Shown piece by piece: positions 14,563 through 23,975 of a stretch of 28,998 nt of DNA. The notes below the pieces were generated by a model. The model was not told where the DNA came from, searched no databases, and saw only the letters and a list, made by a program, of their open reading frames with translations. The stretch comes from Avanaerovorax sp964442135 (lineage in GTDB: Bacteria > Bacillota > Clostridia > Peptostreptococcales > Anaerovoracaceae). A program made the translations under genes and the position numbers. The stretch is from contig CAYTYN010000017.1 of assembly GCA_964442135.1 (NCBI GenBank), forward strand, positions 1 to 28,998. The letters run 5' to 3'. Numbering within the stretch: the first letter of the stretch is position 1; the number at the start of each line of letters is the position of its first letter.

Positions 14563-15207
14563 TCAGGCTCTTCTCTCTGCCCTTTTAACCTTTACAAGAG
14601 ACGCCTCCTCTGACAGGACCTCCGCTCCTCCCGCTGAATACTCCTTCACAATTTTTTCTATGGAGGCCTTGTCCTTCGGGCAGCAGGTTACGTCGAAAGC
14701 CACTTTGTCGGTGTATTCCTCTCCGGAGACAGAAGCTCCCCCGGGCAAGGCTCCGGTTATCACCCTGTTAAAGACCGGATAGTCTGTCCTGAACCTGACC
14801 ACGACCATCTCCTCAACGTCGCATATCCCCGCGGCTTCTACGCCGAGGCGGGCGCTGGAGGTGTATGCTCTAACAAGCCCTCCGGTTCCCAGCTTGATTC
14901 CTCCAAAGTATCTGGTGACCACCACAGCTACATCGGTTATACCCTCTCTTACCAACATTTGCACTATGGGCGCCCCGCCGGTTCCCTGAGGCTCGCCGTC
15001 GTCGCTGGCCCACTGAATCTGCATTTTGTCCCCTATGACCATGGCCGGGACGTTATGGGTGGCGTCTTTGAATTCCTTCCTTACCCTTGCGAAAAACTCC
15101 TCCGCCTCTTCTCTGTCGGATACCGGCTTCGCCGTGGCGATGAACCTGGATCTCTCGATCTCCTGCTCGGCTCTTCCCTCACCTAAGACAGTGCTGTAAA
15201 GCTTCAT
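14563..15207 (-). CDS. yigZ: YigZ/IMPACT family protein (UPF0029)
   Basis: The 214-aa protein has the conserved N-terminal IMPACT domain: ERSRFIATAKPV, then ATHNVPAMVIG, ASDDGEPQGTGGAPIVQML and VVVTRYFGGIKLGTGGLVRAY. The C-terminal part (about 140-210) is the DUF1949-type ferredoxin-like domain. The family is linked to ribosome-associated translation control, but its bacterial role is not settled. Its start lies 29 bp inside the hflX 3' end, with aggagg upstream, so the two are coupled; both have ribosome-related functions. Length is normal. Confidence 0.93.
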   Translation of the reverse strand: MKLYSTVLGEGRAEQEIERSRFIATAKPVSDREEAEEFFARVRKEFKDATHNVPAMVIGDKMQIQWASDDGEPQGTGGAPIVQMLVREGITDVAVVVTRYFGGIKLGTGGLVRAYTSSARLGVEAAGICDVEEMVVVRFRTDYPVFNRVITGALPGGASVSGEEYTDKVAFDVTCCPKDKASIEKIVKEYSAGGAEVLSEEASLVKVKRAERRA

Positions 15208-16477
15208 ATTCCTTCAGCCTCCTGTAGTCCTTCTCATTCATCTCCAGCTCCAGCACCGTTCCCTCTTCGCTGTAGTCCTTTTTCAGCACTACCGTCTTCT
15301 CGCAAAGATAGGATACGATGTTCCCCTTGTCGTAGGGAATGACCAGCTTTGTCCGAACCTTCCTGCCGAAAAGCCTTTCCAGAACCTTTGCGACGAGGAC
15401 GTCCATGTTGATGTTTTCCTTCGCCGAGACGAAGACGGTGTCTTCCGTCGGAGAGGCCTCCTCTATCGGCGAAGGAAGCTTATCTATCTTGTTATATACG
15501 ATCAGTCTGTCCACGGCAGAGGCGCCGATGGAGCGGAGAACGTCCTCCGTCACCTTCTTTTGACTGTGGTTTTCCTCATAGGACCCATCGATGACGTGAA
15601 GGATCAGATCCGCTCCCGCCACTTCTTCCAGAGTAGACTTAAACGCTTCCACGAGACCGTGGGGAAGCTTGCTTACGAACCCTACCGTGTCGATGAGGAC
15701 GAACTCCCTTCCCGGCTCCGGCTCCACCCTGCGGTGAGCCGCGTCCAGGGTGGCAAAGAGCATATCCTTCTCTTTAACACTCTTTTCCTCATTTCCCGCC
15801 ATCCGGAGAAACCTGTTCATTATGGCTGACTTCCCTGAATTAGTGTACCCGGCCAGAGCGACCACGGGAATCCCGTTTCTCTCCCGACGGCTCCGCTGAG
15901 TAGTCCTGGCCGTTTCAGCCTTTGCCAGTTCCCGCCTTATGTCGTCTATCCTTCTCTCTATATGTCTCCTGTCCGTCTCCAGCTTCTTTTCGCCGGGTCC
16001 CCTGGTGCCGATACCCGCACCTGTCCTGGACAGAGATTTTCCAAAGCCTGTAAGACGGGGCAGCCTGTACCTCAGCTGAGCCAGCTCTACCTGAAGCCGT
16101 CCCTCCTTAGAGTCGGCACGGGCAGCGAATATGTCCAGTATCAATATGGTTCTGTCTATGACCCTGACTCCCGTAGCCTCCTCCAAATTTCTGATCTGCA
16201 TTCCCGCCAGCTCGTCGTTGAATATGACCACATCAGCTTCCATGTTCTTTACCATTTCCGCCAATTCCAGAGTCTTGCCCCTCCCGATCATAGTCGCCCG
16301 ATCCGGCCTTTCCATCACCTGGGTCATCACTCCCAGGACGTCCGCTCCGGCGGCTTCCGCAAGGCCCTTAAGCTCGTCCATGGAATGGGAGATATCCTCT
16401 CTGATCTGTACCCCTACCAGGATGGCGGAGGATCGAGACTCCCCTATGATCTCGTTGTTATCCGTAAATTTAACCAT
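15179..16477 (-). CDS. hflX: Ribosome-splitting GTPase HflX
   Basis: The N-terminal HflX domain carries MERPDRATMIGRGKTLEL and the RTILILDIFAARADSKEG segment. The linker has the family's glycine-rich GAGIGTRGPGEKKLETDRR. The G domain shows G1 GYTNSGKSA, G3 DTVGF and G4 NKID. HflX dissociates stalled ribosomes under stress. A TTG 12 codons upstream is possible, but aggaga fits ATG 16477 (432 aa). It follows codY by 71 bp with a GC-rich hairpin between. Downstream it overlaps yigZ. Confidence 0.95.
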   Translation of the reverse strand: MVKFTDNNEIIGESRSSAILVGVQIREDISHSMDELKGLAEAAGADVLGVMTQVMERPDRATMIGRGKTLELAEMVKNMEADVVIFNDELAGMQIRNLEEATGVRVIDRTILILDIFAARADSKEGRLQVELAQLRYRLPRLTGFGKSLSRTGAGIGTRGPGEKKLETDRRHIERRIDDIRRELAKAETARTTQRSRRERNGIPVVALAGYTNSGKSAIMNRFLRMAGNEEKSVKEKDMLFATLDAAHRRVEPEPGREFVLIDTVGFVSKLPHGLVEAFKSTLEEVAGADLILHVIDGSYEENHSQKKVTEDVLRSIGASAVDRLIVYNKIDKLPSPIEEASPTEDTVFVSAKENINMDVLVAKVLERLFGRKVRTKLVIPYDKGNIVSYLCEKTVVLKKDYSEEGTVLELEMNEKDYRRLKEYEALQHCLR

Positions 16478-16496
16478 ATTCTCTCCTGCATAACTA

Positions 16497-16526
16497 CGGC
16501 CCGCATTCACCAAGGTGCGCGGGCCG
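16497..16526 (-). promoter_or_regulatory. GC-rich hairpin between codY and hflX
   Basis: cggcccgc (16497-16504) pairs with gcgggccg (16519-16526) around a 14-nt loop. There is no U-tract after it, so it is more likely a transcript stability or attenuation element than a terminator. Confidence 0.4.
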
Positions 16527-16548
16527 CAGCAAAGAGTATTTCGTACTC

Positions 16549-17322
16549 CTAGATCTCTACTTTTTCGATTTCCTCTCTCAGGTACTCGTTGGTTATCTTA
16601 ATCCTTGTGCCCTTCATGCCGAGAGATCTGGATTCGATAACCCCGGCGCTTTCCAGCTTCCTGAGAGCGTTTACGATAACGGAACGGGTTATTCCTGATT
16701 TATCAGCTATCTTGCTGGCAACCAGAAGACCCTCTTCTCCCTCAAGCTCGGCGAATATCTTGATCACTGCGTCAAGCTCGGAGTAGGACAGAGTTTCGAG
16801 TGCCATTACCACGGCGTTCTTAAGTCTGATCTCCTCTTCCTCCTCCTGGGCTATTCCTCTGGCAACCTCGATGCCGACCACCGTAGCGCTGTATTCGCAG
16901 ATCGCTATGTCCTCATCGTCAAAAGCCTCGTTAACCCTTGCAAGAAGCAGGGTGGCCACTCTCTGATCGCCGGACACTATGGGAACTATGGTGTGGTATT
17001 TATACTCCATAGTGTAATCGTCGCCGTAGATGGCCTTAATATCGCCGTCCTTTAGATTAGCCTCAGTCTCACTGATATCGAGAAATTTTTCGTTGTATGC
17101 CTTAGGCAGCTCCAGCTTATCCCCGACCTTCTGGAGCGGAGCCTCTTCACCTTCATCGAACTTGGCCGCCAGCACCTTGCCTCTCTTGTTCAGGATATAG
17201 ACGTTGGAATCCAGAAGCTCATTGATTATGTTGCACAGCTCGTCGAATGAAACATAACCCATGGAGCTTTGAGAAAGCACGCTGTTCAGCTTTCTGATCC
17301 TAACCAATATTCTTTCACTCAT
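16549..17322 (-). CDS. codY: Global regulator CodY
   Basis: The 257-aa protein has an N-terminal GAF domain (about 1-155) that in the family senses branched-chain amino acids, with FDELCNIINELLDSNVYIL and YKYHTIVPIVSGDQRVATLL recognisable. A winged helix-turn-helix follows at about 200-245 (ASKIADKSGITRSVIVNALR, then KLESAGVIESRSLGMKGTRI). In Firmicutes CodY represses amino acid uptake and biosynthesis genes during nutrient excess; GTP is a co-effector. The amino acid and polyamine transporters in this window are plausible targets, but I see no convincing CodY box. gaggtg precedes ATG 17322. It lies directly after hslU, the standard Firmicutes order. Confidence 0.97.
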   Translation of the reverse strand: MSERILVRIRKLNSVLSQSSMGYVSFDELCNIINELLDSNVYILNKRGKVLAAKFDEGEEAPLQKVGDKLELPKAYNEKFLDISETEANLKDGDIKAIYGDDYTMEYKYHTIVPIVSGDQRVATLLLARVNEAFDDEDIAICEYSATVVGIEVARGIAQEEEEEIRLKNAVVMALETLSYSELDAVIKIFAELEGEEGLLVASKIADKSGITRSVIVNALRKLESAGVIESRSLGMKGTRIKITNEYLREEIEKVEI

Positions 17323-17412
17323 AATTCACCTCTTTTTCACCTTAAAAACTCAATAACTGTTTCCCATTTGGAATTATTCAAAAGCGTCACCTTTTCGGTT
17401 CCCCTTTCTTCC

Positions 17413-18846
17413 CTAGAGAATGTATCTGTCTATGTCGTCCCTGTGAACCGTGTCTGCGAACTTGCTCCGGACGTAGTCTCTGTCTATAACCAGCGGTTCA
17501 TCGCCGCAGTCGGGTATTTCAAAGGAGATGTCCTCCAGAAGCTTTTCCATGATGGTGTAAAGTCTTCTGGCTCCGATATTTTCAGTCTGCTCATTGACAA
17601 GATACGCCATATCTGCGATTTCGTCAATAGCTTCTTCTGAAAATTCCAAATTAATTTTTTCAGTTTTTAAAAGAGCCTGGTGCTGTTTGGTAATGGCATT
17701 TTCCGGAGCCGTCAAAATCTGTATGAAATCCTCCTTGGAAAGGTTCTCAAGCTCTACCCTTATAGGGAACCTTCCCTGAAGCTCCGGTATAAGATCGGTA
17801 GGCTTGGAAACGTGGAACGCTCCGGCTCCTATGAAGAGAATGTGGTCCGTCTTCACCGGTCCGTATTTCGTGTTTACCACGCTTCCCTCGACGATAGGGA
17901 GGATATCCCTCTGAACTCCCTCTCTGGAAACATCGGCTCCGCTGGTGTATCCTGACCCTGACGCTATCTTATCTATCTCGTCTATGAAGATGATGCCGTT
18001 TTGTTCCGCGTTTTCTATGGCTTCATCGGTTACCTGATCCATATCTATAAGCTTCTGGGCTTCCTGCTCCCTGAGTATCTTCCGCGCATCCTTTACCCTT
18101 ACCCGCTTCGTCTTCGTCCGCTCAGGCATCATATCGCCGAAAATATTCCCTATGGCGATGCTCATCCCCTCGTTGCTCATGTCCAGTTGATTGCCCTTAG
18201 GGGTATCCACCACCTCTATCTCCACGAATTGTTCCTCCAGCTTTCCTTCCCGAAGCTGCTGGCGTACCTGCTCCCTTGCCATTTCCACGTCGCCGGAAAC
18301 CTTTTCGCTCTCCTTCTTAGCCTGGCTTTCCTCGTAGATCTGCTTCTGGCTGGCGTAGCCGCCGCTGTTTAAGAGCACGTCAAAAGGATTTTTCGGGTTT
18401 TTCTGTTGCTTCTTAGTGCCGTCAGGTATCATGGCCTCCACGATCTTATCCTCGGCTATCTGATCGGCTATGTCGTACTTTTCCTTAAGCTTCGTCTGCT
18501 TCGAGATTCTCATGGACGCCTCCACCAGATCTCTTATCATGGAATCCACGTCTCGTCCCACATATCCGACCTCGGTGAACTTGGTAGCTTCGACCTTGAC
18601 AAAAGGCGCATCCATAAGCTTGGCAAGGCGCCTGGCGATCTCTGTTTTACCGCAGCCGGTAGGCCCTATCATCAATATGTTCTTAGGACTGATTTCCTCT
18701 CTCATCTCATCGGAGAGAAGGCTTCTCCTGTATCTGTTTCTCAGGGCGATGGCGACGGATTTCTTTGCCTCGTCCTGACCGATTATGTATTTATTCAGCT
18801 CCGCAACTATTTCTTTCGGAGTCATGCTCTGAAGCTGTGTTCCCAT
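17413..18846 (-). CDS. hslU: ATP-dependent protease ATPase subunit HslU (ClpY)
   Basis: AAA+ unfoldase of 477 aa. MTPKEIVAELNKYIIGQDEA is the family signature; Walker A GPTGCGKTE, the pore loop GYVGRD, the intermediate domain (about 110-245), Walker B IIFIDEIDKIA and sensor 2 GARRLYTIME all follow. The C-terminal DDIDRYIL tail inserts into HslV to activate it. Together they form the two-component HslUV protease in the cytoplasm. aaggaggga precedes ATG 18846. Spacing to hslV is 13 bp. Length is slightly above E. coli HslU because of the intermediate domain, as is normal in Firmicutes. Confidence 0.97.
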   Translation of the reverse strand: MGTQLQSMTPKEIVAELNKYIIGQDEAKKSVAIALRNRYRRSLLSDEMREEISPKNILMIGPTGCGKTEIARRLAKLMDAPFVKVEATKFTEVGYVGRDVDSMIRDLVEASMRISKQTKLKEKYDIADQIAEDKIVEAMIPDGTKKQQKNPKNPFDVLLNSGGYASQKQIYEESQAKKESEKVSGDVEMAREQVRQQLREGKLEEQFVEIEVVDTPKGNQLDMSNEGMSIAIGNIFGDMMPERTKTKRVRVKDARKILREQEAQKLIDMDQVTDEAIENAEQNGIIFIDEIDKIASGSGYTSGADVSREGVQRDILPIVEGSVVNTKYGPVKTDHILFIGAGAFHVSKPTDLIPELQGRFPIRVELENLSKEDFIQILTAPENAITKQHQALLKTEKINLEFSEEAIDEIADMAYLVNEQTENIGARRLYTIMEKLLEDISFEIPDCGDEPLVIDRDYVRSKFADTVHRDDIDRYIL

Positions 18847-18859
18847 GCTGTCTCCCTCC

Positions 18860-19399
18860 TTACAGCTTTTCTACCGTAATGTTGTCGTTGGTATATACGC
18901 ATATGGACGCTGCTATCCTCAGGGACTCCTTGACGATATCACATGCTCCCATTTCCGTGTGGTTAAAAAGGGCGTTAGCAGCCGAATATGCAAAGTTGCC
19001 TCCTGAACCGATGGCGACAAAGTCCTGATCCGGCACTATTACCTCTCCGTTTCCTGACACCACCAGAACATCATCTCTGTCGGCGACGATCATGAGAGCC
19101 TCCAAGCTCCTCATCCCCTTGTCCGACCTCCAGAGCTGAGCCAGATCTACAGCGGCTCGCTTTAAATTGCCTCCGTGCTCCTCCAGCTTCTTCTCGAACT
19201 TCTCCGTAAGGGAGAAGGCGTCGGCTACGCTTCCCGCAAAACCGGTAAGCACCTTGTCCCCGTATATCTTCTTAACCTTCTTAGCTCCGTTCTTCATAAT
19301 GGTAGTTTCTCCCATAGTGACCTGTCCGTCGCCGCCTATAGCTACATCATCAGGCCCTCTCCTGACGGCGCATATGGTAGTCGCATGAAACTTTTCCAT
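18860..19399 (-). CDS. hslV: ATP-dependent protease peptidase subunit HslV (ClpQ)
   Basis: A 179-aa proteasome-beta-like peptidase. The sequence begins MEKFHATTICAVRR: a six-residue leader precedes the Thr-Thr that in HslV is exposed as the N-terminal nucleophile, and GGDGQVTMG follows. The conserved Lys of KKVKKIYGDKVLTGFAGSVA is present. It degrades proteins fed by HslU. Bacillus subtilis CodW also has a short leader but uses Ser. Here Thr is present, so this should be a Thr protease after leader removal. gggaggga precedes ATG 19399. In B. subtilis xerC lies just upstream; here topA does. Confidence 0.96.
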   Translation of the reverse strand: MEKFHATTICAVRRGPDDVAIGGDGQVTMGETTIMKNGAKKVKKIYGDKVLTGFAGSVADAFSLTEKFEKKLEEHGGNLKRAAVDLAQLWRSDKGMRSLEALMIVADRDDVLVVSGNGEVIVPDQDFVAIGSGGNFAYSAANALFNHTEMGACDIVKESLRIAASICVYTNDNITVEKL

Positions 19400-19459
19400 A
19401 TCTTCGATCTCCCTCCCTTAATACGTTATCTATCTAAATCTAACCGATACCGATTTACT

Positions 19460-21517
19460 TTACTTCACATAGTCACATTCCGAATTGGAGCAGGAAAGCC
19501 CCTTCTTCTTTCCTCCCTTCTCGACGAGAAGGCTCCCGCACTTGGGACATTTCTCGCTTACCGGCCTGTACCAATAGGACTGTTGGCACTCAGGATAACC
19601 GCTGCACCCGTAGAATACTTTTCCCCTGCGGCTCTTTTTGATGACGATGTCTCTTCCGCATCTCGGACACTTTACATCTATCTTCTTCACCACAGGCTTG
19701 GTATTCCTGCACTCAGGATAACCGCTGCAGGCTATGAATTCCCCGAATCTTCCGGATTTCAGAACCATAGGCTTTCCGCAGAGCTCACATGTCTCTCCTG
19801 TAGGCTTATCCTCTAAAGTCACCTTCTCTATGGCCTCATCCGCCACGGCAAGCTCCTTCTCGAAGGGCTCGTAGAAGTCCCTTATAACGGCTTTCCACCT
19901 GATCCTGCCCAGCTCCACCTCGTCCAGCTTATCCTCCATCTCCGCGGTAAAGCCGGAGTCCACTATGTCGGTGAAATACTTCTCCATCAGGTCGTCCACT
20001 ACGAAACCCAGCTCCGTAGGCTTGAGGGCTTTCTTCTCCTTAGTGGTGTATTTCCTGTCCGCCAGAGTGCCGACTATAGGGGCATAGGTGCTCGGGCGTC
20101 CTATGTTCTTTTCTTCCAGCTCCTTTACCAGGCTCGCTTCCGTGTACCTGGCCGGAGGCTGTGTAAAGGCCTGCTCGCTCTGTATAGCTTCGGCCTTAAG
20201 CTCTTCTCCCTTGGTCAGAGGGGGGAGTATTCGATCCTTATCCTCGTCGGCTCCCGGGTTATATACCCTCTGATATCCGTCGAACAAAAGGGTGGAGCCG
20301 GAGGCTTTCAGCAGGTAATCGCCGCAGCTGATGTCCGCCTGAACGCTTTTAAATCTGGCGGCGCTCATCTGACTGGCAATAAACCTGTTCCATATGAGCC
20401 GGTAAAGCTTAAACTGATCCGGTGTCAGAGACCCCTCTATAGACAACGGTTCTAATTCTATGACGCTGGGTCTTATGGCCTCGTGAGCGTCCTGAATATC
20501 TTTTTTCTTGTTGGAAAAGAAGTTATCGGCACTGTATTCCTCGCCGAACCTTTCCTTGATGTATGATGCGGCTGAGGCTCTGGCCTCAGCTGATATGCGG
20601 ACGGAATCCGTTCTCAGGTAGGTTATGAGACCTGTGGTGCCCCGCCCCTTTATGTCTACGCCTTCGTAAAGCTGCTGAGCTACGCGCATGGTTCTTCCTG
20701 TGCCGAAACCCAGCTTTATGGAAGCATCCTGCTGAAGGCTGCTGGTCGTGAAAGGGGCGTAAGGCTTTCTCGTCCTCTCTCTTTCAGTGACTCCCTCCAC
20801 CGTAAACGTGCCCGACTTCAGCTCTTCCGTTACTTTAGCGCTCTCCTCGCCGTTTCCTATTTTGATTTTCTTTCCTTTATACGAGGCGAGCTTGGCCGTG
20901 AACTTTCTTCCCTTTCTGAATACGGCGGAAATATTCCAGTATTCCTCCGGCACGAAAGCCTGTATTTCTCTTTCTCTGTCACATATTATCTTAAGGGCGG
21001 CGGACTGAACCCGTCCTGCCGAAAGTCCTTTTCTCACCTTCCTCCACAGCAGAGGACTGATCTGATATCCCACCAGCCTGTCCAGCACTCTCCTGGCCTG
21101 CTGAGCGTCTACCAATCCCATATTTATGGGTCTGGGATGCTTTATGGCCTCCTTTATGGTGTTCTTAGTGATCTCATGGAATTCTATTCTGCAAGGCTGG
21201 CTGGGATCTATTCCTATGAGATAGGCAAGGTGCCACGATATGGCCTCTCCTTCACGGTCAGGGTCAGTGGCCAGATATACGGCGGATGCCCCTTTCGCTT
21301 CCTTTCTCAACTCTTTTATAATTTCTCCCTTTCCCCTGATGGAAATGTAATCCGGCTCGAAATCCCGTTCAACATCTATTCCCATCCTGCTCTTCGGAAG
21401 GTCTCTAACGTGGCCCACAGATGCGATCACCTTGTACCTCGACCCCAGATATTTTCCTATGGTCTTCGCCTTTGACGGCGATTCAACTATTACCAGCGTC
21501 TTCTTGTCTGTTGCCAT
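19460..21517 (-). CDS. topA: DNA topoisomerase I
   Basis: Type IA topoisomerase of 685 aa from the chosen start. The toprim domain begins KKTLVIVESPSKAKTIGKYL and holds DPDREGEAISWHLA. The active tyrosine is in GLITYLRTDSVRIS (the Y of TYLRTDSVR). The C-terminus has three Cys4 zinc ribbons: CELCGKPM...CSGYPEC, CPRCGRDI...CSGYPEC and CPKCGSLL...CSNSEC. It relaxes negative supercoils. aggaggaaaa fits ATG 21517; the longer ORF to 21574 runs into the intergenic space before dprA. It precedes hslV by 60 bp with no terminator seen. Confidence 0.97.
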   Translation of the reverse strand: MATDKKTLVIVESPSKAKTIGKYLGSRYKVIASVGHVRDLPKSRMGIDVERDFEPDYISIRGKGEIIKELRKEAKGASAVYLATDPDREGEAISWHLAYLIGIDPSQPCRIEFHEITKNTIKEAIKHPRPINMGLVDAQQARRVLDRLVGYQISPLLWRKVRKGLSAGRVQSAALKIICDREREIQAFVPEEYWNISAVFRKGRKFTAKLASYKGKKIKIGNGEESAKVTEELKSGTFTVEGVTERERTRKPYAPFTTSSLQQDASIKLGFGTGRTMRVAQQLYEGVDIKGRGTTGLITYLRTDSVRISAEARASAASYIKERFGEEYSADNFFSNKKKDIQDAHEAIRPSVIELEPLSIEGSLTPDQFKLYRLIWNRFIASQMSAARFKSVQADISCGDYLLKASGSTLLFDGYQRVYNPGADEDKDRILPPLTKGEELKAEAIQSEQAFTQPPARYTEASLVKELEEKNIGRPSTYAPIVGTLADRKYTTKEKKALKPTELGFVVDDLMEKYFTDIVDSGFTAEMEDKLDEVELGRIRWKAVIRDFYEPFEKELAVADEAIEKVTLEDKPTGETCELCGKPMVLKSGRFGEFIACSGYPECRNTKPVVKKIDVKCPRCGRDIVIKKSRRGKVFYGCSGYPECQQSYWYRPVSEKCPKCGSLLVEKGGKKKGLSCSNSECDYVK

Positions 21518-21595
21518 TTTTCCTCCTGACTTTCCGCAATACACTAAGGAAGGCTCCTGTCGCCATTTTAACAAACCATAATTATATTAGCGGAT

Positions 21596-22456
21596 TCAGA
21601 ATTTTGCAACCAGAACTTTTCCCATTTCGAAAAAAATCAGCCCTTTCATCTCCAATGCGGTAATTATACCACCAACAGACTGTAATTTTATGTTCGTTCT
21701 GTGAACAATTTCTTCTATTGAAACTTCTCCGTTTTTTCTGACTATATCTAAAATTAGCCTTTCTTCCTCTCCCAGATCGGCTTCTATGGATGTGTCCTCC
21801 GTCTTCGGCGTAAGTCCTAAATCCCTTATCACGTCATCGGCTATGATGAGAGGCGTCACCCCGTCCCTTATCAGCTTATTGCACCCGAAGCTGGATCTGC
21901 TGGTGATGTTCCCCGGTACAGCGTACAGGTTCTTTCCCTGCTCCGCCGCGTATTCGGCAGTTATCAAAGCTCCGCTCCTGTTTCCCGCCTCTACCACTAT
22001 GACCGCATCCGATACGGCGCTTATAATCCTGTTCCTCATGGGAAAGCAGTATGCCCTGGGAGCAAATCCGTCAGGATATTCCGAGATAATCAGATGATCC
22101 CTTCCTATGAGCTGCTGGAGCCTCCTGTTAGACGCCGGATAGAAGTAATCTGTGCCCCCTGCCAAAACGGCTGCCGTTCTTCCTCCGTTATCTATAGCCG
22201 CCCGGTGAGCTACCGTGTCTATGCCCTTTGCCAGGCCGCTGACCACCGTTATGCCGCTCTGAGCAAGCCTTCCCGCTATGTGCTCTGCCGCTTTTATTCC
22301 GTATGCCGTGCAAGACCTGCTTCCTACGACGGCGACGCATGGACCCTTGAGAAGGTTCAAATCTCCTGTGTAATAGATTTTTTCCACCGGGGTGTGAAGC
22401 TGACTCAAATCGTAGAGAAAATCCGTGTTTTCCGTCAATATTTCTTTCGCCGCCAT
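21596..22456 (-). CDS. dprA: DNA-processing protein DprA (Smf)
   Basis: The Rossmann-like DprA core has VAVVGSRSCTAYG, VVSGLAKGIDTVAHRAA, AVLAGGTDYFYPASNR, SEYPDGFAPRAYCFPMRNRI and AGNRSGALITAEYA, all family hallmarks. The C-terminal ~60 residues form a winged helix (ILDIVRKNGEVSIEEIVHRT). It loads RecA onto incoming single-stranded DNA in natural transformation. With ATG 22456 it has 286 aa and lacks most of the usual N-terminal SAM-like domain. A GTG at 22501 adds 15 residues but overlaps yifB by 38 bp; gagggtgagaaaggg supports 22456. It lies between yifB and topA, the common Firmicutes order. Confidence 0.94.
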   Translation of the reverse strand: MAAKEILTENTDFLYDLSQLHTPVEKIYYTGDLNLLKGPCVAVVGSRSCTAYGIKAAEHIAGRLAQSGITVVSGLAKGIDTVAHRAAIDNGGRTAAVLAGGTDYFYPASNRRLQQLIGRDHLIISEYPDGFAPRAYCFPMRNRIISAVSDAVIVVEAGNRSGALITAEYAAEQGKNLYAVPGNITSRSSFGCNKLIRDGVTPLIIADDVIRDLGLTPKTEDTSIEADLGEEERLILDIVRKNGEVSIEEIVHRTNIKLQSVGGIITALEMKGLIFFEMGKVLVAKF

Positions 22457-22463
22457 CCCTTTC

Positions 22464-23975
22464 TCACCCTCTTTCCCTGTACTGGAGAGCCTCCGCCACA
22501 TGGTCTGACCTTATCTTTTCCTCGCCCTCCATGTCGGCGATAGTCCTGCTTATCTTCTTAACCTTAAATAAGGTTCTGGGGTTCAGGCCTAAACTGTCAT
22601 AGGCTCTCCTTAAAAGCTGATCTCCCTTACTGTCGAAGGCGCAAAAATCAGCCGCCTCACCTTCTCCTACGCCGCAGTTAAGCCGTATATCCGTTCCGTC
22701 ATATCTTTCCCGCTGTGCAATCCACGCCCTCCTTACCATGGCTCTCATCTCCGAGCTGGACATGGCTCTTCCCTCACCGAGATCAGTGTAATTCACCGGC
22801 GACAGGTATATGTGCATGTCGATTCTGTTGAGGATAGGCCCGGAAAGCTTGCTTCTGTACCGCCGCACCTCATCGGGAGTGCATGTGCACCGATCGGTTC
22901 CGTCGCCGTAATATCCGCATTTACACGGGTTGGACGCGGCCACAAGAAGGCAGTCCGCGGGAAATACGTATTTCTCCCCGCGCCTTATAAGGGTGACTTT
23001 CTTTTCCTCCAACGGTATCCTCAGAGCGTCTATGACATCCCTGTCGAACTCTCCCACCTCGTCCAGAAACAGCACCCCTCTGTGAGCGAGAGTTATCTCA
23101 CCGGGTACAGGGGGATATCCTCCGCCTATAAGTCCTGCCTTGGTTATCCCCGAGCCGGGACACCTGAAAGGCCGTCCGGTTATTATCCTCCTGTTTTCTC
23201 CCAAAAGTCCCGCCACAGAATATATGGCGGTAGCCTCCGCTATTTCCTCTCTGTCCATGGGCATCATAATGGCTCCCATCCTCGAGGCCATCATCGTCTT
23301 TCCCGTGGCGGGACTTCCCATCATGAGAATGCCGTGACCTCCCGCTGCGGCTATGGCAAGCGCCCTTTTCGCCTGCTCCTGTCCCTTCACGTCGGCAAAA
23401 TCCGCTGTCGCGTCCATCTCTGTTTCAGCCGGAAAAACCATCTCCGTCCCCCTTTCCGGCTCTCTTTTTAAGTTCAGCACCTCGACGGCCTCCGAAAGCC
23501 TTCTCACCGGATAAACGTCCATGTCGCCGAACAAAGCCGCCTCTCCGGCGTTATCGAAGGGAATCACGGCGCTCACGATTCCGCCCTTCTTAAGCTCCAT
23601 GAGCATGGGTAAAATGCCGTCGCAGCCTCTCACCTCACCGCTGAGAGAAAGCTCCCCTATAAACGCCGTGTCCCCCAGCTTTCTGTCAAAAACCTGTCCC
23701 GACGATGCCAGTATTCCTATGGCTATAGCCATGTCAAAATGGCTTCCCCTCTTTCTCATGTGGGCGGGAGACAGATTGACGGTTATCCGCGATGACGGAT
23801 AGGAAAAGCCGCTGCTTACAATAGCCGCTCTGATTCTGTCCTTCGACTCCTTTACCGCGGCGTCTCCCAGACCTACTACAGTCATAGCCGGAAGACCTCT
23901 GGATATGTCCGTCTCCGCCACTATTTGCACTCCTGCCATTCCCTTTAGGGCAGCGGTCATTACTTTAGATATCAC
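22464..23975 (-). CDS. YifB/ComM family Mg-chelatase-like AAA+ ATPase
   Basis: A 503-aa protein with an N-terminal Lon-C-type S5 domain (about 1-170: VTVNLSPAHMRKRGSHFDMA-like RITVNLSPAHMRKRGSHF). The AAA+ core has Walker A GSPATGKT and Walker B GVLFLDEVGEF. The family ComM-type motif ASNPCKCGYYGDGTDRCTC is followed by LSGPILNRIDMHI, and the C-terminal helical domain by ISRTIADMEG. In naturally competent bacteria ComM is a branch-migration helicase that widens recombination tracts. Next to dprA this fits a DNA uptake or recombination role. The start is a GTG (23975-23973) overlapping the yraN stop by 4 bp (GTGA), so it is coupled. Confidence 0.94.
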   Translation of the reverse strand: MISKVMTAALKGMAGVQIVAETDISRGLPAMTVVGLGDAAVKESKDRIRAAIVSSGFSYPSSRITVNLSPAHMRKRGSHFDMAIAIGILASSGQVFDRKLGDTAFIGELSLSGEVRGCDGILPMLMELKKGGIVSAVIPFDNAGEAALFGDMDVYPVRRLSEAVEVLNLKREPERGTEMVFPAETEMDATADFADVKGQEQAKRALAIAAAGGHGILMMGSPATGKTMMASRMGAIMMPMDREEIAEATAIYSVAGLLGENRRIITGRPFRCPGSGITKAGLIGGGYPPVPGEITLAHRGVLFLDEVGEFDRDVIDALRIPLEEKKVTLIRRGEKYVFPADCLLVAASNPCKCGYYGDGTDRCTCTPDEVRRYRSKLSGPILNRIDMHIYLSPVNYTDLGEGRAMSSSEMRAMVRRAWIAQRERYDGTDIRLNCGVGEGEAADFCAFDSKGDQLLRRAYDSLGLNPRTLFKVKKISRTIADMEGEEKIRSDHVAEALQYRERG